A stretch of 64,000 bases of DNA from Enoplosus armatus (GCF_043641665.1 NC_092183.1:23532501-23596500), one strand, 5' to 3'; positions 36,480 through 47,110 are shown, numbered from the stretch's first letter. Notes: generated by a model not told the origin, from the sequence alone. Made by a program: numbers and translations.

Positions 36480-36970
36480 AGGTCCCATATTCTGCTCATT
36501 TCCAGCTCTATATCTTTATTCTAGGACTCCGCTAGAGCAGCTTTGCATGATTCACAGTTGAAAAAAGCCCTTACGTATCTTCTCCCGGCCCTTTCTGCAG
36601 CCCCTCAGTTCCCCCCCCTCTGTCTGAAACAAGCCGTTTTAGACTGAAACTGAACAACCTCCAAACACTTGAAGAGTAGTTCCTGAGCAGAGCGCTCCAA
36701 TAACTTTAGACAGACTGATCAGGTGGACGAGCGTCCCTGTACTTGGTGGGTGGTGCTGTGCCTGGAGCAGATGACCTGCTGGGGGGGCGTGGCTGAGGGC
36801 GGCGACTGTATAGTTGTGACATCACAACCTTACGGAAGTCCTGTCGGCTCATTTAAAGGCACAGTGGATTGAGCGTTTTGATCCTTTCACAGTATTTATA
36901 CAGCACCCAGAGCTGCTTTAGAATCAAACAAGACATGACAAGACATCTCACTTTCTACAATATGGGACCT
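36480..36970. mobile_element. MITE with AGGTCCCATATT terminal inverted repeats
   Basis: The left end AGGTCCCATATTCTGC and right end ACAATATGGGACCT are inverted. TTAA precedes the left end (36476-36479), suggesting piggyBac-type insertion; the right copy of TTAA is not intact. About 491 bases with no transposase. This is a known teleost repeat type. Confidence 0.8.
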
Positions 36971-36974
36971 ATAG

Positions 36975-39045
36975 AATATAAAATATAGAATAAATGTATA
37001 GGTGTATTTACTCAGGGGTTACGATTGCCATGAGCTGCCATTTGTCACTACATGAAATTCCATGTGCCATGTTAGCTACTGTAGCTATTGCCTTCTATGA
37101 AATCATTTTTCCTGTTTTCCTGCAAGTCGTGTTATTTCCAGATGCTGATTTATCATGGCGTTTGATTGGCCGACATTGGCATTGCATATTGAGCCAGGAT
37201 CAATGTTTCTGCAGGACTTGCAGGACCTTTTTTTCTTTTTTTTGTGCCAGAGCCCTCTGAGGTGGTTTCGGCCTGATTGAAATGAATGAGAAGGCTCGGC
37301 TCTTTGAGGCAGTCTGAAGACAACAGAAAAAGCACTAGCATGGTCTCTCTCTTACTCTCGCTATCTGGATTTGAGTGAAAGTGAATACAAACTGTTGGAA
37401 TTATTGTGCAGAATGCAAAGTACAGTCAAGAGCATCGCGTTCAGTTTTGGTATTTGCCTGGTCAGTCGTTTGTTCAAATGCTCAACACGGCTAATCTTTG
37501 ATTTGGTCTGAGAAGCGACCTCTAGCGACATGGGAATTGTGACTTTTGTCTGTTCGGATCAGGTAGCATAAAGCTGATATGGACTCATAGTGAGGAGGGG
37601 GAGGGTTGTGGTGGACAGATGGGTCTACAAACCCACGCAACGTTGACACAGTTGTTTCCTACAGCTTCCATTAACCATTGTCATTCTCTGACCTGCGGCG
37701 ATGAAGGTTCCAAAACACGAACAAGGTACGTATTTTAACCTAAACCATGATACTTCTCGAACCCTAACCCCAGTCGTTTTTGGGTCTAAACCTAAACCAA
37801 AACTTAGTCATACAGCCGACATTAAAATGGCTGCATGGGGAGTCAATGAACTGAAAGACGAGACCTACACAATAGAAGCTATTGTGAATAAGATGTTTAG
37901 CTTTGCTTTTTGGAAATTACTGCAGTGCAATAATGTGGGTTTTTTGGGGGTTTTTTTACTGGTTGTAAAGTGTAGAGTGAAAGTGAAAACAGAGAAGAAA
38001 AGCATACATAAAAAGGGTTGTATGTGGGTGCACAGGTGCACTGTGCAGTGGGGCCGTTGACCTGCTCTGAGCAGCAGGCAGAAGGTGCAAAATACAGTGA
38101 CTCTTGACACCAAAATTACAGTGCACTGCTAGATCGCTAGTGACACTCCCACCGCTGCACCTCTCTGGGATGGCGAGACGTGGAAATACCAGACAGACAG
38201 GCGCAGTGTGTGGCATTTTCCTCAATGCAGCGAAAATGCCAGAGGCAACACACTTGTACGAAGATAGAGCCCCCCCTGTCCTCGCTCACTCGACTTGTTC
38301 CAAGGCTCCCTGTCTGTGTTCCAGTGCGCTCTACAAATCCCATCTTGCAGATTGATTGCACATATGTCTTTCGCACTTGTTCAGTAGCTTTGTCATGATT
38401 ATGTTATGCAACAACTCTGATTCATCGCGTAGTTGCCCCCAGACTTGGTGCCAGATCTGGTCTTTCAATCAGCAAATAAAAAAAAACAAAAAAACACAAT
38501 TAGAGACCTTACAGAGATACTCGACAGCACGGATCTGACAGGCACTCACCAGTGCTGAGCACTTCTCGTTTCGCCAGCACGAGTTTCCATACTTCGTAAA
38601 GCGTGCCATCACCTCCTGGTGAACGGGCGGCACGCACAAGTCTCTGCAGTGGAAACTTAACCAAGCCAAAGTGAAAACAGCAGCAAAAGCGACCTTGTTG
38701 AAATGAACTGAAGGGAATGAAAAGGCTATTCTTGGTTCTCTTAATTCGGATTAATGACATGTTTTCGACCGGGTTTCGCTGAAGCCTGCCTGCGTGTGCT
38801 GGACAACTACATAAAAAGCTCGTATCCTTTTGTTGTACATGAAAGTTCCAGCTACGAAGGCTCATTTACTCCCCATCACTGTTTTGAAAATAATAACCTG
38901 CATCATGTTATCTAAGATAAAGTCTTTCTCCTCCTGTTCTCCACTAAAACACCAACAATGTACAGCTCTCTGGGAGCAGGCATGACAAAAAAAAACCCAG
39001 CTGATCCTTTTTTTTTTAATAATGTCTGGAGGGAAAGACATTCTT
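36975..39045. other. Unannotated non-coding stretch
   Basis: Short frames at 37700-38870 overlap on both strands and are not supported. A T8-10 run and an A run lie near 38470-39020. Confidence 0.5.
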
Positions 39046-39080
39046 GGACAAATTAGAAGAAATTGGAGTGGATGTTTCTT

Positions 39081-39263
39081 CTGATCACAGGGTCTGCGGT
39101 TCGACTCCCCCACCACCTCTTCCTCCTTCTCCTCCTCCTCCTCCTGCCCACATGTTAAAAGTGTTTGGCAAGATATGGAAGCCCTCGCTCCCATCGGTGT
39201 GTAAAGTGTGTGTGAATGACTTGGGAAAGCGCTTTGGATAAAAGCGCCATATAAATGGAGCCA
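39081..39263 (+). mobile_element. tRNA-type SINE fragment with LINE-like tail
   Basis: GGGTCTGCGGTTCGACTCCC includes a B-box-like GGTTCGACTCC. The end is AAAGCGCTTTGGATAAAAGC then GCCATATAAATGG, a tail common in fish SINEs. Not a functional tRNA. Confidence 0.65.
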
Positions 39264-39264
39264 T

Positions 39265-39999
39265 GGTGTGTTCAGTGCCCTGTTGATGAATCGGTTGTTT
39301 TGGTCTTAATCAGCTATGTGTGTGTGTGTGTTTGTTGAGCATTGTATTCGTGGCAAATTGAAATGTAAGCAGTGAGTATTCACAAATACAATTTGGTCGA
39401 TTTTTAAGGAACCCCCCCTTCATGCGGGCATTTACCTACAGAGGGGCAATTTGACAGATTTCAAAATAAAATCGACTAATTGATGAGTCAAAAAATAAAA
39501 AAAAATAAAAACACACTAGTCAAATTTGGCTATTCAATATCAAACTGTCCGCATTCAGCAAAGCGGTTCAAAACGAGGCTGACGCATTCCACAGCAACCT
39601 GCCTCCGCAGAGTCCTGAATATCTAAGCCCGCACGGGCCTGACGAGAGCCTCGTTTCAAGGGGTCACGGGCTGAAACAACATAGCCAAAGAAATGAAGGG
39701 CACCTACTGAGCCAGCCACCACAACGAAGCCCCCCCCCCCCACCTCCCAAAAAAAGCGAGTCCCCTCAGATTGGGACACCAACGGGGAAGCGAAACAAGG
39801 GGCAGACCAAGAGCAACGTGCCGAACAGAACGGTTGACGGGTCTCTCATGGGACCGGGACCGGGACCGGGCCCGAGCTGCGGCCCGGGACAGACTGAGGA
39901 GCCATTTACCAAATTACAGATGTGTAATGTTTAGGGTGAGGAGACTGTCAACCAAACAAATCTTACAGATCTGGGGGGGGGGGTTTGTTTTTTTTTTGA
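39265..39999. other. Unannotated non-coding stretch
   Basis: It includes GGGACC tandem units (39850-39869) and a C run near 39730. No exon was recognised. Confidence 0.5.
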
Positions 40000-41142
40000 C
40001 ACATATTGAAACCTGATCAGGTATTCAGTGTGGGGTTTTTGTTGTTGTTGTTGTTGTTTTTTAAATAAAGAGCTCCCTGCTCGTGAGGCCATACAGATAA
40101 TCACACAAACAATCAGCTTTAAATAACATAAAATATCAAATATATACATGTGTTGTTTTGCATACTGACACAGAGGATCAGATCAGTGGGGGTCTCCCAC
40201 ACTCTCATCATCAACCCCTCATTTTTTTTTTTTTTTTTTTTTTATAGCTGAAGAATACAAACAGCCCACTTCTGACAAAGCTTTGCTATTAAAACTCAAA
40301 AATCCCGGCGGCCAACACGTGTATCATTCCTCTGTGAGACAGAGAGGGTTAGGCACTTAAATCCTATGAACTCAGACTACATATTGCCATTTGTGTCTAA
40401 TATTAAATATACGATGGCACATTGGTGACACAAAGCCACAGGGCCAGGAACAAGCTATCTTTTTCAGATGTTTCTTTAAAAACAAACAAACAAGCAAACA
40501 TGAAATACTGTTGCCACCGCGCGCCATTATTATCGCTCTAGTCTCTGCCTTGTGAAAATGAAGACAAATGATGATATTTAGTTCTAAACATTTCCTTAAA
40601 AAAAAAAAAAAACGGATTCATCATCAGTTTGAAATAATTTTACTGTCAGATTTTTTTTTTCTCTCTCTCAAGAGAATAAGAGTAGAAGTCAGTAAGTAGT
40701 TTTGCCGGTGGAGTTTGTTTCTAAAGCAAAAGTAGCCAGTGCCCATGAGTAAACTGAGACAGCATCTGCACCAACATGACACCCTATTAAGCGCAGGATA
40801 TCCACCAAGCCGCTTAATAGATCTGATGTTCCCGCCTCGTGTGTAAATATGCGCAAAAGACAAAAGAAGAAGAAAAAAAAAAAAACCTTGAAAGATTGTC
40901 AAACTCTCCTCGTGATCCTGTTGTTGTAAATGACCCAAACATTCAACTGCGATAGAAAACCCACAGAAACAAACTCCAGTCTTTTTTTGTTGTTGTTTCT
41001 TTTCTTTTTTTTTTTTTTTTTTTTTACTTCAGTTAAGAAAGTTACACAAAAGGTGGCAAATTTTTGTCGACAATAAATAATAAATAATTGTTTGTTGTTG
41101 CACGGGAACAAACGAAACATTTTTCTTCCAGAGCTAACGGTA

Positions 41143-41176
<34 letters not shown>

Positions 41177-41983
41177 TTATTATTAATTATACACATCTTT
41201 GGGAAAAGAAAAAAAAAACAAAAAAAACAAAAAAAATCTCGGACGGACACTTAACTCACACAAATGTCCCACGAAGCTTGTGGCAAAATAGAGGTATACC
41301 TTGTTGCAAATGCTTTAGTACTCGGGTCATGAAGGAAATCGTGTAATTAAATGAAGATGCTGCGGTGCTGTTCCCCCTTCCAACATGGTCTCGTTATATG
41401 ACGACGATGGTGCGTGTGTCGAATTAAAAAAAATAAAATAAAAAATAAAAAATCACCAGTCGTTGTTGTTTTTTCTCTATTCAAAGTAGCATTTCGCAAG
41501 TATAGGATATTTAGATTTCTCTCCTTGTTCAGAGGTCCCACTTATCGATGGAGTCAGGTTCGTGTGTCTCTTTTTTGTTGTTGTTGTTGTTGTTGTTGTT
41601 GTTGGTGGTGGTGGGTTTTTTTGTTTTTTGTTTTTGGCAACTGTAACCAGGCGTGTTGAACGTGCAGCACCGGGGTCCCACGATGATGACGCACCCTTCT
41701 GTATCCCTTCCGGATGGGCATTAGAATGGGGTGGCTGTGGTAGGAAAAAAAAATCCCATGATTGTCTTCACAGTGTCAAATATACAACCAGAGGGCGCGG
41801 GGCGCGGGGGGGGGGGGGGGGGGGGGGGGGATTGGGTGGGTGGGTGGGGTAGGGGGGGTTGTTTGTTGTTTGGTGCAGTCGGGAAGGGATGGGATGAACA
41901 GGGCGGTAAGGGGGCGGGGGGGGGGGGGGCTGTGTTCAGAGTTCAGTTCAGTTCCGTCCACGCGGCGTCTGCTCAAGTCTCGA
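40000..41983 (-). other. isl1 3' UTR and immediate downstream region
   Basis: This lies downstream of the isl1 stop on the minus strand. It is unusually rich in homopolymers: T runs at 40221-40243, 41010-41026 and 41147-41173, TTG repeats at 40038-40060 and 41576-41604, and a 25-base G run at 41806-41830. Part of it should be isl1 3' UTR by position. I could not set a polyadenylation site. Plus-strand reading frames here are low-complexity glycine or valine strings and are not credible genes. Confidence 0.5.
41806..41930 (+). repeat. Long G-rich tract (25-base G run plus GGGT repeats)
   Basis: A run of 25 G is followed by GGGTGGGTGGGTGGGG and a second long G run near 41915-41929. It lies about 55-180 bases past the isl1 stop, so the sense (minus) strand is C-rich. 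It fits the general pattern for G-quadruplex formation. Run length in assemblies is often unreliable. Confidence 0.8.
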
Positions 41984-42100
41984 TCAAGCCTCGATGGGGC
42001 TGGATACCATGCTGTTCGGCGTGTCTGGAAGCTGAGACGACATGGACGCTACCTCGCTGCCCGTCGAGTTCGAACCCGGTCCTCCCTCTGAGAAACTGAC
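41984..42100 (-). CDS. isl1: isl1 coding exon 6 (C-terminus and stop)
   Basis: This encodes residues 312-349, VSFSEGG...[11 protein letters not shown], then TGA at 41986-41984. The acceptor is TTTGCAG at 42101-42104. The serine-rich tail with [12 protein letters not shown] is typical of Islet proteins. Intron 5 is 42101-43121. The 3' UTR must extend to lower coordinates, but no clear minus-strand AATAAA was found between 40000 and 41980, so its end is unassigned. Confidence 0.95.
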   Translation of the reverse strand, partial: VSFSEGGPGSNSTGSEVASMSSQLPDTPNSMVSSPIEA

Positions 42101-45100
42101 CTGCAAAGGGGGGGCACATCAAGCAGCGGTCAGAAACATCTGGATACACCACACAAACCGATGTGTTCCTTACACTGCCTGTGCTCTACATGCGCTGTAT
42201 GAACATGAGCTCGCAAATGGTGGATTATCTATTATTGCTGAAGATTAAAAAGTCTTGTGATGGTTGTAAAAGTAAATAAAGGGGACGCCAGTGGCCGCCC
42301 GGAAGGTTGGAGAGAACACACACACACACACACATCCAAGCCTCTAAAACGCGCGTGTGTGTGCCTTCAAGTGATTGTAAAGTAAATGGGATTAAAAAAT
42401 AATAATAATAATAATAAAATAAAATGAAAATAAAAATAGAACCATAGCTGGTGCCTCTGCTGGGTTCCTTTCTTTATTTAGCTGAGATCTTAACCCTGGT
42501 CTCCAGCTGAAATAGTTACATAGTTCCTCAATAGTTTACTCAATCCATAACTAACACAATTACTGACACACACACACACAACCAAAAATAACGGATGATG
42601 GCATCGCGTGTCACACACCAGCCCTTGCCATAAAACGCTAATAATCCCCTCAACGTGTTATTTATCTCACAGAGGATCCGAGGCCGCGCCGAGAACAGGC
42701 CTTACAGTCTATCCGTGAATGTGAATTTAACAGAAAGAACTAGATGACTGACGGGGGAGAGAGGGGGGGGGGGGGTGTTCCAAGTCCAGGGTCACTCTTT
42801 CTCTCACTTTTTTTTTATTTATTTTTTTTTTTAATTAAACAGTGTCAGAAAACTAAGAAAAACCTCTGCAGCTCAGCGGCTCAGTCTGTGGAGGAGCAGC
42901 CAAGTTCATTTTGTAAATATTGGTGTCAATACAGAATCTTAGTGGCCCGTGATAGTCTGAACCCTAACTCACCAGAGCGAGCCAGAAGCGCATATCCGCG
43001 CGGCCAAATTGCTATTTTTAAAATAGATAAAATTGGAGGGACCCGCTGCACGCCGCGTGTTCGGAACAGAAATATCACATTTAATATTGTAAATAGATAA
43101 ATGAATAAATAAACGACGAACCAGTTGTTGGAAGGCCGGCTGGTCGATGTCGCTCTGCAGGGCGAAGTCGCTGAGGACCTTCCAGGGCGGCTGGTAGCTC
43201 TGCACCTCCACCGGGTTGGCCTGGATGCCGCCGTCGTGCCGTTCCGGGCTGGCCGCCACCATCGGGGTTCCCGTCATTCCCTGGATGTTCTGCAAAGAGG
43301 ACGAGTCGCCGCGGTCAGCACCCCCCCTCCGATAGTACACACATCATTCACTGTGGGTGATTACGGATGGATGGATGGGTGTGGGTGGCTGGGTGAGTGT
43401 GTGTGCGTGTATGTGTGTCTGGGGGGGGGGGGGTGGCATCATGAAATTAATCCACCAGTCCATCAGCAGGACGATCAATAATCAAGCAAACAAACAAACA
43501 AACACGCAATGCAGAAACATTCGCGTGTTTGCGTGTTTATGGTGGAAAACTTCGGCGCAGGTTTGACCTCATAGCCCCCGTGGCTCCTCTTGCCCTTAAA
43601 AAAAAAAAAACACAGCTCAAGGCCCCCCCCCCCCCCAGTCATCTACTCTGAGACACGTGTGTGGATTTTGGGGGGCTTTAAGAATAAAACTGCACTTTCT
43701 CTGCAAGCTCATTGGTTCATGGCGCTTAAATGGAGGCCACCTTCAATTTGCTAACGGGGGTTAAACGTCTTAATTAATAACACAGGGGAGGGCAGGCTTG
43801 CAACATTTGGGGTCAAAGAACACAATGCATACGTTTTGACTGAACGTCAATTCCACGCGTGAGTCTGAATATGCACGGTTGGAAGGGGTTTGCGCAGCTC
43901 GGGGGTCTGTCCCGTCCCCCCTTTCTTACCGTCTTGTCGTTGGGCTGCTGCTGCTGCAGTTGCTTCATCAGCAGGCTCCTCTTCTTGTCTTTGCACCGCT
44001 TGTTCTGGAACCAGACGCGGATCACGCGCGGACTGAGGCCGGTCATCTCCACCAGCTGCTCCTTCATGAGGGCGTCGGGCCTCGGGTTGGCGTTGTAGCA
44101 GGTCCGCAGCGTGTGCAGCTGCTTCTCGTTGAGCACCGTCCGGACCCGGGTGGTCTTCTCCGGCTGCTTGTGGACGTGAGGCCGCAACGCGGGCTGCCGG
44201 GCCGAGATTGGTTCTGCTGTTGAGAAAGGACGGGGTGGTGGTGGGGGTGGGGGTGGGGGTGGGGGGGATGGGGATTGGGGGGGGAAAATCAATTGATCTG
44301 TCTGCAGAGACCCAGAGAAAGATAAAAGGAAATGATGTGGACAGACAAGATGAGTGTTTCCATTTAAAACAACGGCGGGGCAACTCGCTAGAGAGAGACC
44401 TCCAACCTATTCCAGACCATGCAAGACCAGAATGCATCCCGCACCCGCACAGCCCTCCTCCAGCAGTGATAAGGGGGTGTATTTCTGACGGCAGCGCGCT
44501 CCACTGTATCTAATCTACCGAGCCTGGCTGCAGTGGTATGCAGGCAGGCACACACACACACACAAACAAAAAAAAATGTAAAAGAGGAGAAACCAGAACC
44601 AAGTCCAACAACAGATATACCTCCACGAGTCAATTCAGGAAAAAAAAAAGCAGAAAAGCTCCACCATGGAACCAGTTTCCCGGGACTACATGCCATTTAG
44701 GCGACACTGAAATACAGATCAAACCAACCCAAAGTCTGCGGAACACTGCGCCTAAAACTCAAGTGGCAACGTGAAACACAAGAGGTGCACATGAAACACC
44801 ACTGGAGAGGCAACTCGAAGAATCCGCTCATAAGGAGCACCTGACCAAAATCCAATGACGGGGGGGAAAAAAAGGGGGGCTTCAGAACTTTGGGAAAAGA
44901 AGTCAGAGCCAGACGCAGCCGAGCAGGTTTAAACTACGTTTTGCGAATAGACAGCAACAGTCCTCGCGGCTCTGCAGGGACTTTACCTGCCATCTGCAGC
45001 GGTCTGGCGGGGTGCAGCGGGCTGAGCGGGTCCCCGGGGCCCAGGCTGGCCCGCTCCACCACGTCGTGGTCGGCCCGGCAGAAGAGCCCGTCCTCCCGCA

Positions 45101-45583
45101 GCGCGAACTCGTCCCCCGGGATGAGCTGCCGGCTGCAGGCCACGCAGCGGAAACACTCGATGTGGTAGACCTTGGAGCGGGCCCGCATCACGAAGTCGTT
45201 CTTGCTGAAGCCGATGTTGCATTTCGCGCATTTGATCCCGTATAACCTGCGGGGCGGGCGCGCGCACACACACACACACGCACACACACAAACATACACA
45301 CACGGTCCGATCAGTTTGACTGCCGGCAGCCCCGCCACTAACACACATGTAATTATATTTTATAATACAGAATGATCATTTGTAATTTGTTAACGATAAT
45401 CTGTCTTACTACTACTACTACTACTACTACTAATAATAATAATAATAATAGGAAGAAGAAGAAGAAGCTATTAATTATTATATCAAAATATTGACCTTTC
45501 TAATAAGCTATCAGAACATGTCTGTATATAAGTTATGATAATTGTAGAACAATATTTCCATGTGTTATTATTAATTATATTTC

Positions 45584-45620
<37 letters not shown>

Positions 45621-46869
45621 GATTAATACTGTGAGTATTAGTATTAGTAGCACATTAGCAGCAGCAGCACACGCTGTTGATGATACACCTCGAGATAATA
45701 CAATTCCAGGGAACTACCACGTGAATTATTCTAGTGCAACTTCAATAGGATTGGGGGGTTAGTTTGTTTTTTCTCAAGCTGTTATGGAATTAATTGCTGT
45801 AATAAACCCCCCCCCCCCCAACCCCAAACCCCACATCAAAAAAGTGAGGGTGTACCTTATTAAAAAAAAAAAAAAAGAAAAGAAAAATAGCCCAAGTCAG
45901 GTTCTACAGGTCCGCCTGGCACAAAGCAACGGTCTGATCGGAGTCATTGATTAATAAATGAGTAATGACGTGCTTTGTTACTATGTTGCAAAAAAAAACA
46001 AAACAAGAAAACAATTGCAATTACTGACATTTCCTCTAAGGATGTCTGCAAGAAGTCGCCGCAGCGGCAAATATCATTATGAGCGTAATATTCTGAGGGC
46101 TCCGCGCGGCCTGAATGGGTCCAACATGTTCTCATAATGTGACATTGCAAAAATAATAATCCCAATGGCCGCGCGGCTCCCAGCTCCTGCAGTCGTCCCG
46201 TCCCGTCCCGTCCCGTCCCCCGGGGGAAGTCCTACCTGATGTAGTCCCGTTTACAGTAAGTCTTTCCGTCCCTGACGAAGCACGTGCACGACTCGTCCAG
46301 GTACTGGCTGCACTCCGCGCATTTGAGACAGGCGGCGTGCCACTCCAGGTCCGGGGAGACCCGCAGGATGTACTGGTCGTGGATCTGGTTCCCGCAGCCC
46401 ACGCACAGAGACACCAGCCGCTTCTCTGGAAGACGAGCGGGGACACAATCACACATCACGCACACACACACACACACAGCTCAGCGACCGTCCGCTGACT
46501 GAATCAGCTAATATAATAATGGCCTTCATTTAAGACTAATAATAACAGCAACAGCCACCATCCTCATCTGCATCATCATCCTCATTATTATTATTATCAT
46601 TATTATTATTATTACTACTAGAATGTTATTGTTTTTTTTAAGCTTGAATAAAGAAGTCTTAAAGCTCCACTGACGCAAAAAAAAAAATACAATTCTGTAT
46701 TTTATGCTTGGCTACCAATAACTTTAACAGGCCAAGAAAATGTGTTCTGTCCGCAGGCACCGCAACACAACTAATTCAACTCTCAAGTTGGGATGCGTTT
46801 AGGTCCAGAGTCGCACCCCGGCACCGCGCGGCTTTCCTTACTTTTCGGCGGATCCCCCATGTCTCCCAT
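41984..46869 (-). CDS. isl1: Islet-1 LIM-homeodomain transcription factor (whole gene, six coding exons)
   Basis: The exons join as 46869-46842, 46425-46236, 45246-44987, 44216-43930, 43289-43122 and 42100-41984, giving 1050 nt, 349 residues and a TGA stop. Each intron begins GT and ends AG, and the reading frame is kept across all five junctions. The protein has LIM domain 1 (C17-D70), LIM domain 2 (C79-D132), a homeodomain (181-240), an LHX3-binding region (about 262-291) and the C-terminus ending SSPIEA. Length and domain order equal mammalian ISL1. The N-terminus [12 protein letters not shown] and the residues VSFSEGG and DTPNSMV favour ISL1 over ISL2. Known family role: a nuclear factor that binds TAAT-type sites, recruits LDB1 through the LIM domains, and specifies motor and sensory neurons, second-heart-field progenitors and pancreatic endocrine cells. 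Teleosts can have isl1 paralogues; the match to human over the full length suggests the main isl1 (isl1a) copy, but that is inference. UTR limits were not determined. Confidence 0.97.
43122..43289 (-). CDS. isl1: isl1 coding exon 5 (LHX3-binding region)
   Basis: This encodes residues 256-311, starting [20 protein letters not shown] and ending AFQQL. It includes the segment that in mammals binds the LIM domains of LHX3 and LHX4. The acceptor is TTTGCAG. The donor is GTTCGT, a weak match to consensus, but it is fixed by the exon 6 frame and the family sequence. An internal CAG after codon 278 (AG at 43222-43221) could act as an alternative acceptor and remove 23 residues. Confidence 0.95.
43930..44216 (-). 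CDS. isl1: isl1 coding exon 4 (homeodomain)
   Basis: This encodes residues 160-255. The homeodomain (181-240) lies wholly in this exon, with the recognition helix motif [11 protein letters not shown] and the base-contacting asparagine N231. It is followed by a lysine-rich tail and QLQQQQ. The acceptor TTTCTCAACAG lies beside a C-rich tract (G-rich on the plus strand, 44230-44283). The donor GTAAGA falls exactly after codon 255 (phase 0). One visible change from the mammalian protein is asparagine at 201, in CYNANPRP. Confidence 0.97.
44230..44283 (+). repeat. GGGGGT repeats in isl1 intron 3 beside the exon 4 acceptor
   Basis: There are four to five GGGGGT units and more G runs, ending about 15 bases from the exon 4 acceptor. 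On the transcript this is a long C-rich polypyrimidine tract. Confidence 0.85.
44987..45246 (-). CDS. isl1: isl1 coding exon 3 (LIM domain 2)
   Basis: This encodes residues 73 (split) to 160 (split). It holds LIM domain 2 with ligands C79, C82, H101, C104, C107, C110, C129 and D132, then a proline-rich linker ending [11 protein letters not shown]. The acceptor is CCCCGCAG and the donor GTAAAG. The exon is GC-rich with many CpGs, as expected for a developmental regulator. Intron 2 (45247-46235) carries a compound microsatellite; intron 3 is 44217-44986. Confidence 0.97.
45408..45467. repeat. Compound microsatellite (ACT)n-(AAT)n-(GAA)n in isl1 intron 2
   Basis: Three adjoining trinucleotide repeats were read directly. 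A further ATT repeat lies at about 45583-45620 in the same intron. Confidence 0.9.
46195..46219. repeat. (GTCCC)5 pentamer repeat in isl1 intron 2
   Basis: Five tandem GTCCC units end 17 bases from the exon 2 donor. A variable-length repeat this close to a splice site could be polymorphic. Confidence 0.9.
46236..46425 (-). CDS. isl1: isl1 coding exon 2 (LIM domain 1)
   Basis: This encodes codon 10 (split) to codon 73 (split). It holds LIM domain 1 with zinc ligands C17, C20, H39, C42, C45, C48, C67 and D70, all present. The acceptor follows a pyrimidine-rich stretch ending TTCCAG; the alternative AG two bases later would break the frame. The donor is GTAGGA. A five-copy GTCCC pentamer repeat lies in intron 2 just past the donor (46195-46219). 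The LIM domain is a protein-interaction module that binds LDB1. Confidence 0.97.
46842..46869 (-). CDS. isl1: isl1 coding exon 1
   Basis: This encodes residues 1-9 (MGDMGDPPK) plus the first base of codon 10. The start ATG has a purine at -3 and G at +4, and matches the usual ISL1 start. The donor is GTAAGG (46841-46836). The frame stays open upstream to another ATG at 46965, so a 32-residue extension is possible but has no family precedent that I know of. Intron 1 is 46426-46841. Confidence 0.93.
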
Positions 46870-47110
46870 GTCCACAAAGTAAGGCGACGTTAGGTCCACT
46901 GTCACAGCGGGCTGCGGCGCCTGGAAGCCTCGGTGTGTCCTCCGCTGCCCGGGCTGCCGAGCCAAAGGGGGGCTGTGCTGTCCGGCTCGGAGAGGGAGTG
47001 CGCGTGTATGTGTTTGTTGCCGGTGTGTGCGTGGAGCTCTGATCCCGACAAGCGGCGGGGGCTGACGTAGGACAGCAGCGCGTCATCTGCATGAGCAGCT
47101 GATTGGCTCT
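46870..47110 (-). promoter_or_regulatory. isl1: isl1 5' UTR and proximal promoter candidate
   Basis: This is a GC- and CpG-rich stretch just upstream of the isl1 start. Read on the minus strand it holds a CCAAT box (ATTGG on plus at 47102-47106), an abutting CAGCTG E-box (47096-47101) and a CRE-like TGACGTA (47063-47069). No TATA box is evident. The start site is not determined. A CA repeat at 47138-47174 bounds it. Confidence 0.45.

Noticed and set aside
39095..39110. tRNA gene from the B-box-like GGTTCGACTCC (also 63152-63163)
   Set aside because: No cloverleaf or acceptor stem; both lie in SINE fragments.
41562..42091. Plus-strand glycine-rich frames of 96-122 codons
   Set aside because: Translated G runs and TTG repeats in the isl1 3' region; low-complexity only.
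43859..44437. Plus-strand frames (43859-44098, 43879-44223) and the minus frame 43847-44437 over the homeodomain exon
   Set aside because: They are shadows of the conserved homeodomain exon in other frames.
44890..45348. Other frames over isl1 exon 3 (44890-45168 plus, 44983-45348 minus)
   Set aside because: Shadows of the LIM2 exon; the frame with all zinc ligands is the real one.
41984..46869. Islet-2 instead of Islet-1
   Set aside because: N-terminus, LIM2 sequence, [17 protein letters not shown] and the C-terminus match ISL1, not ISL2.
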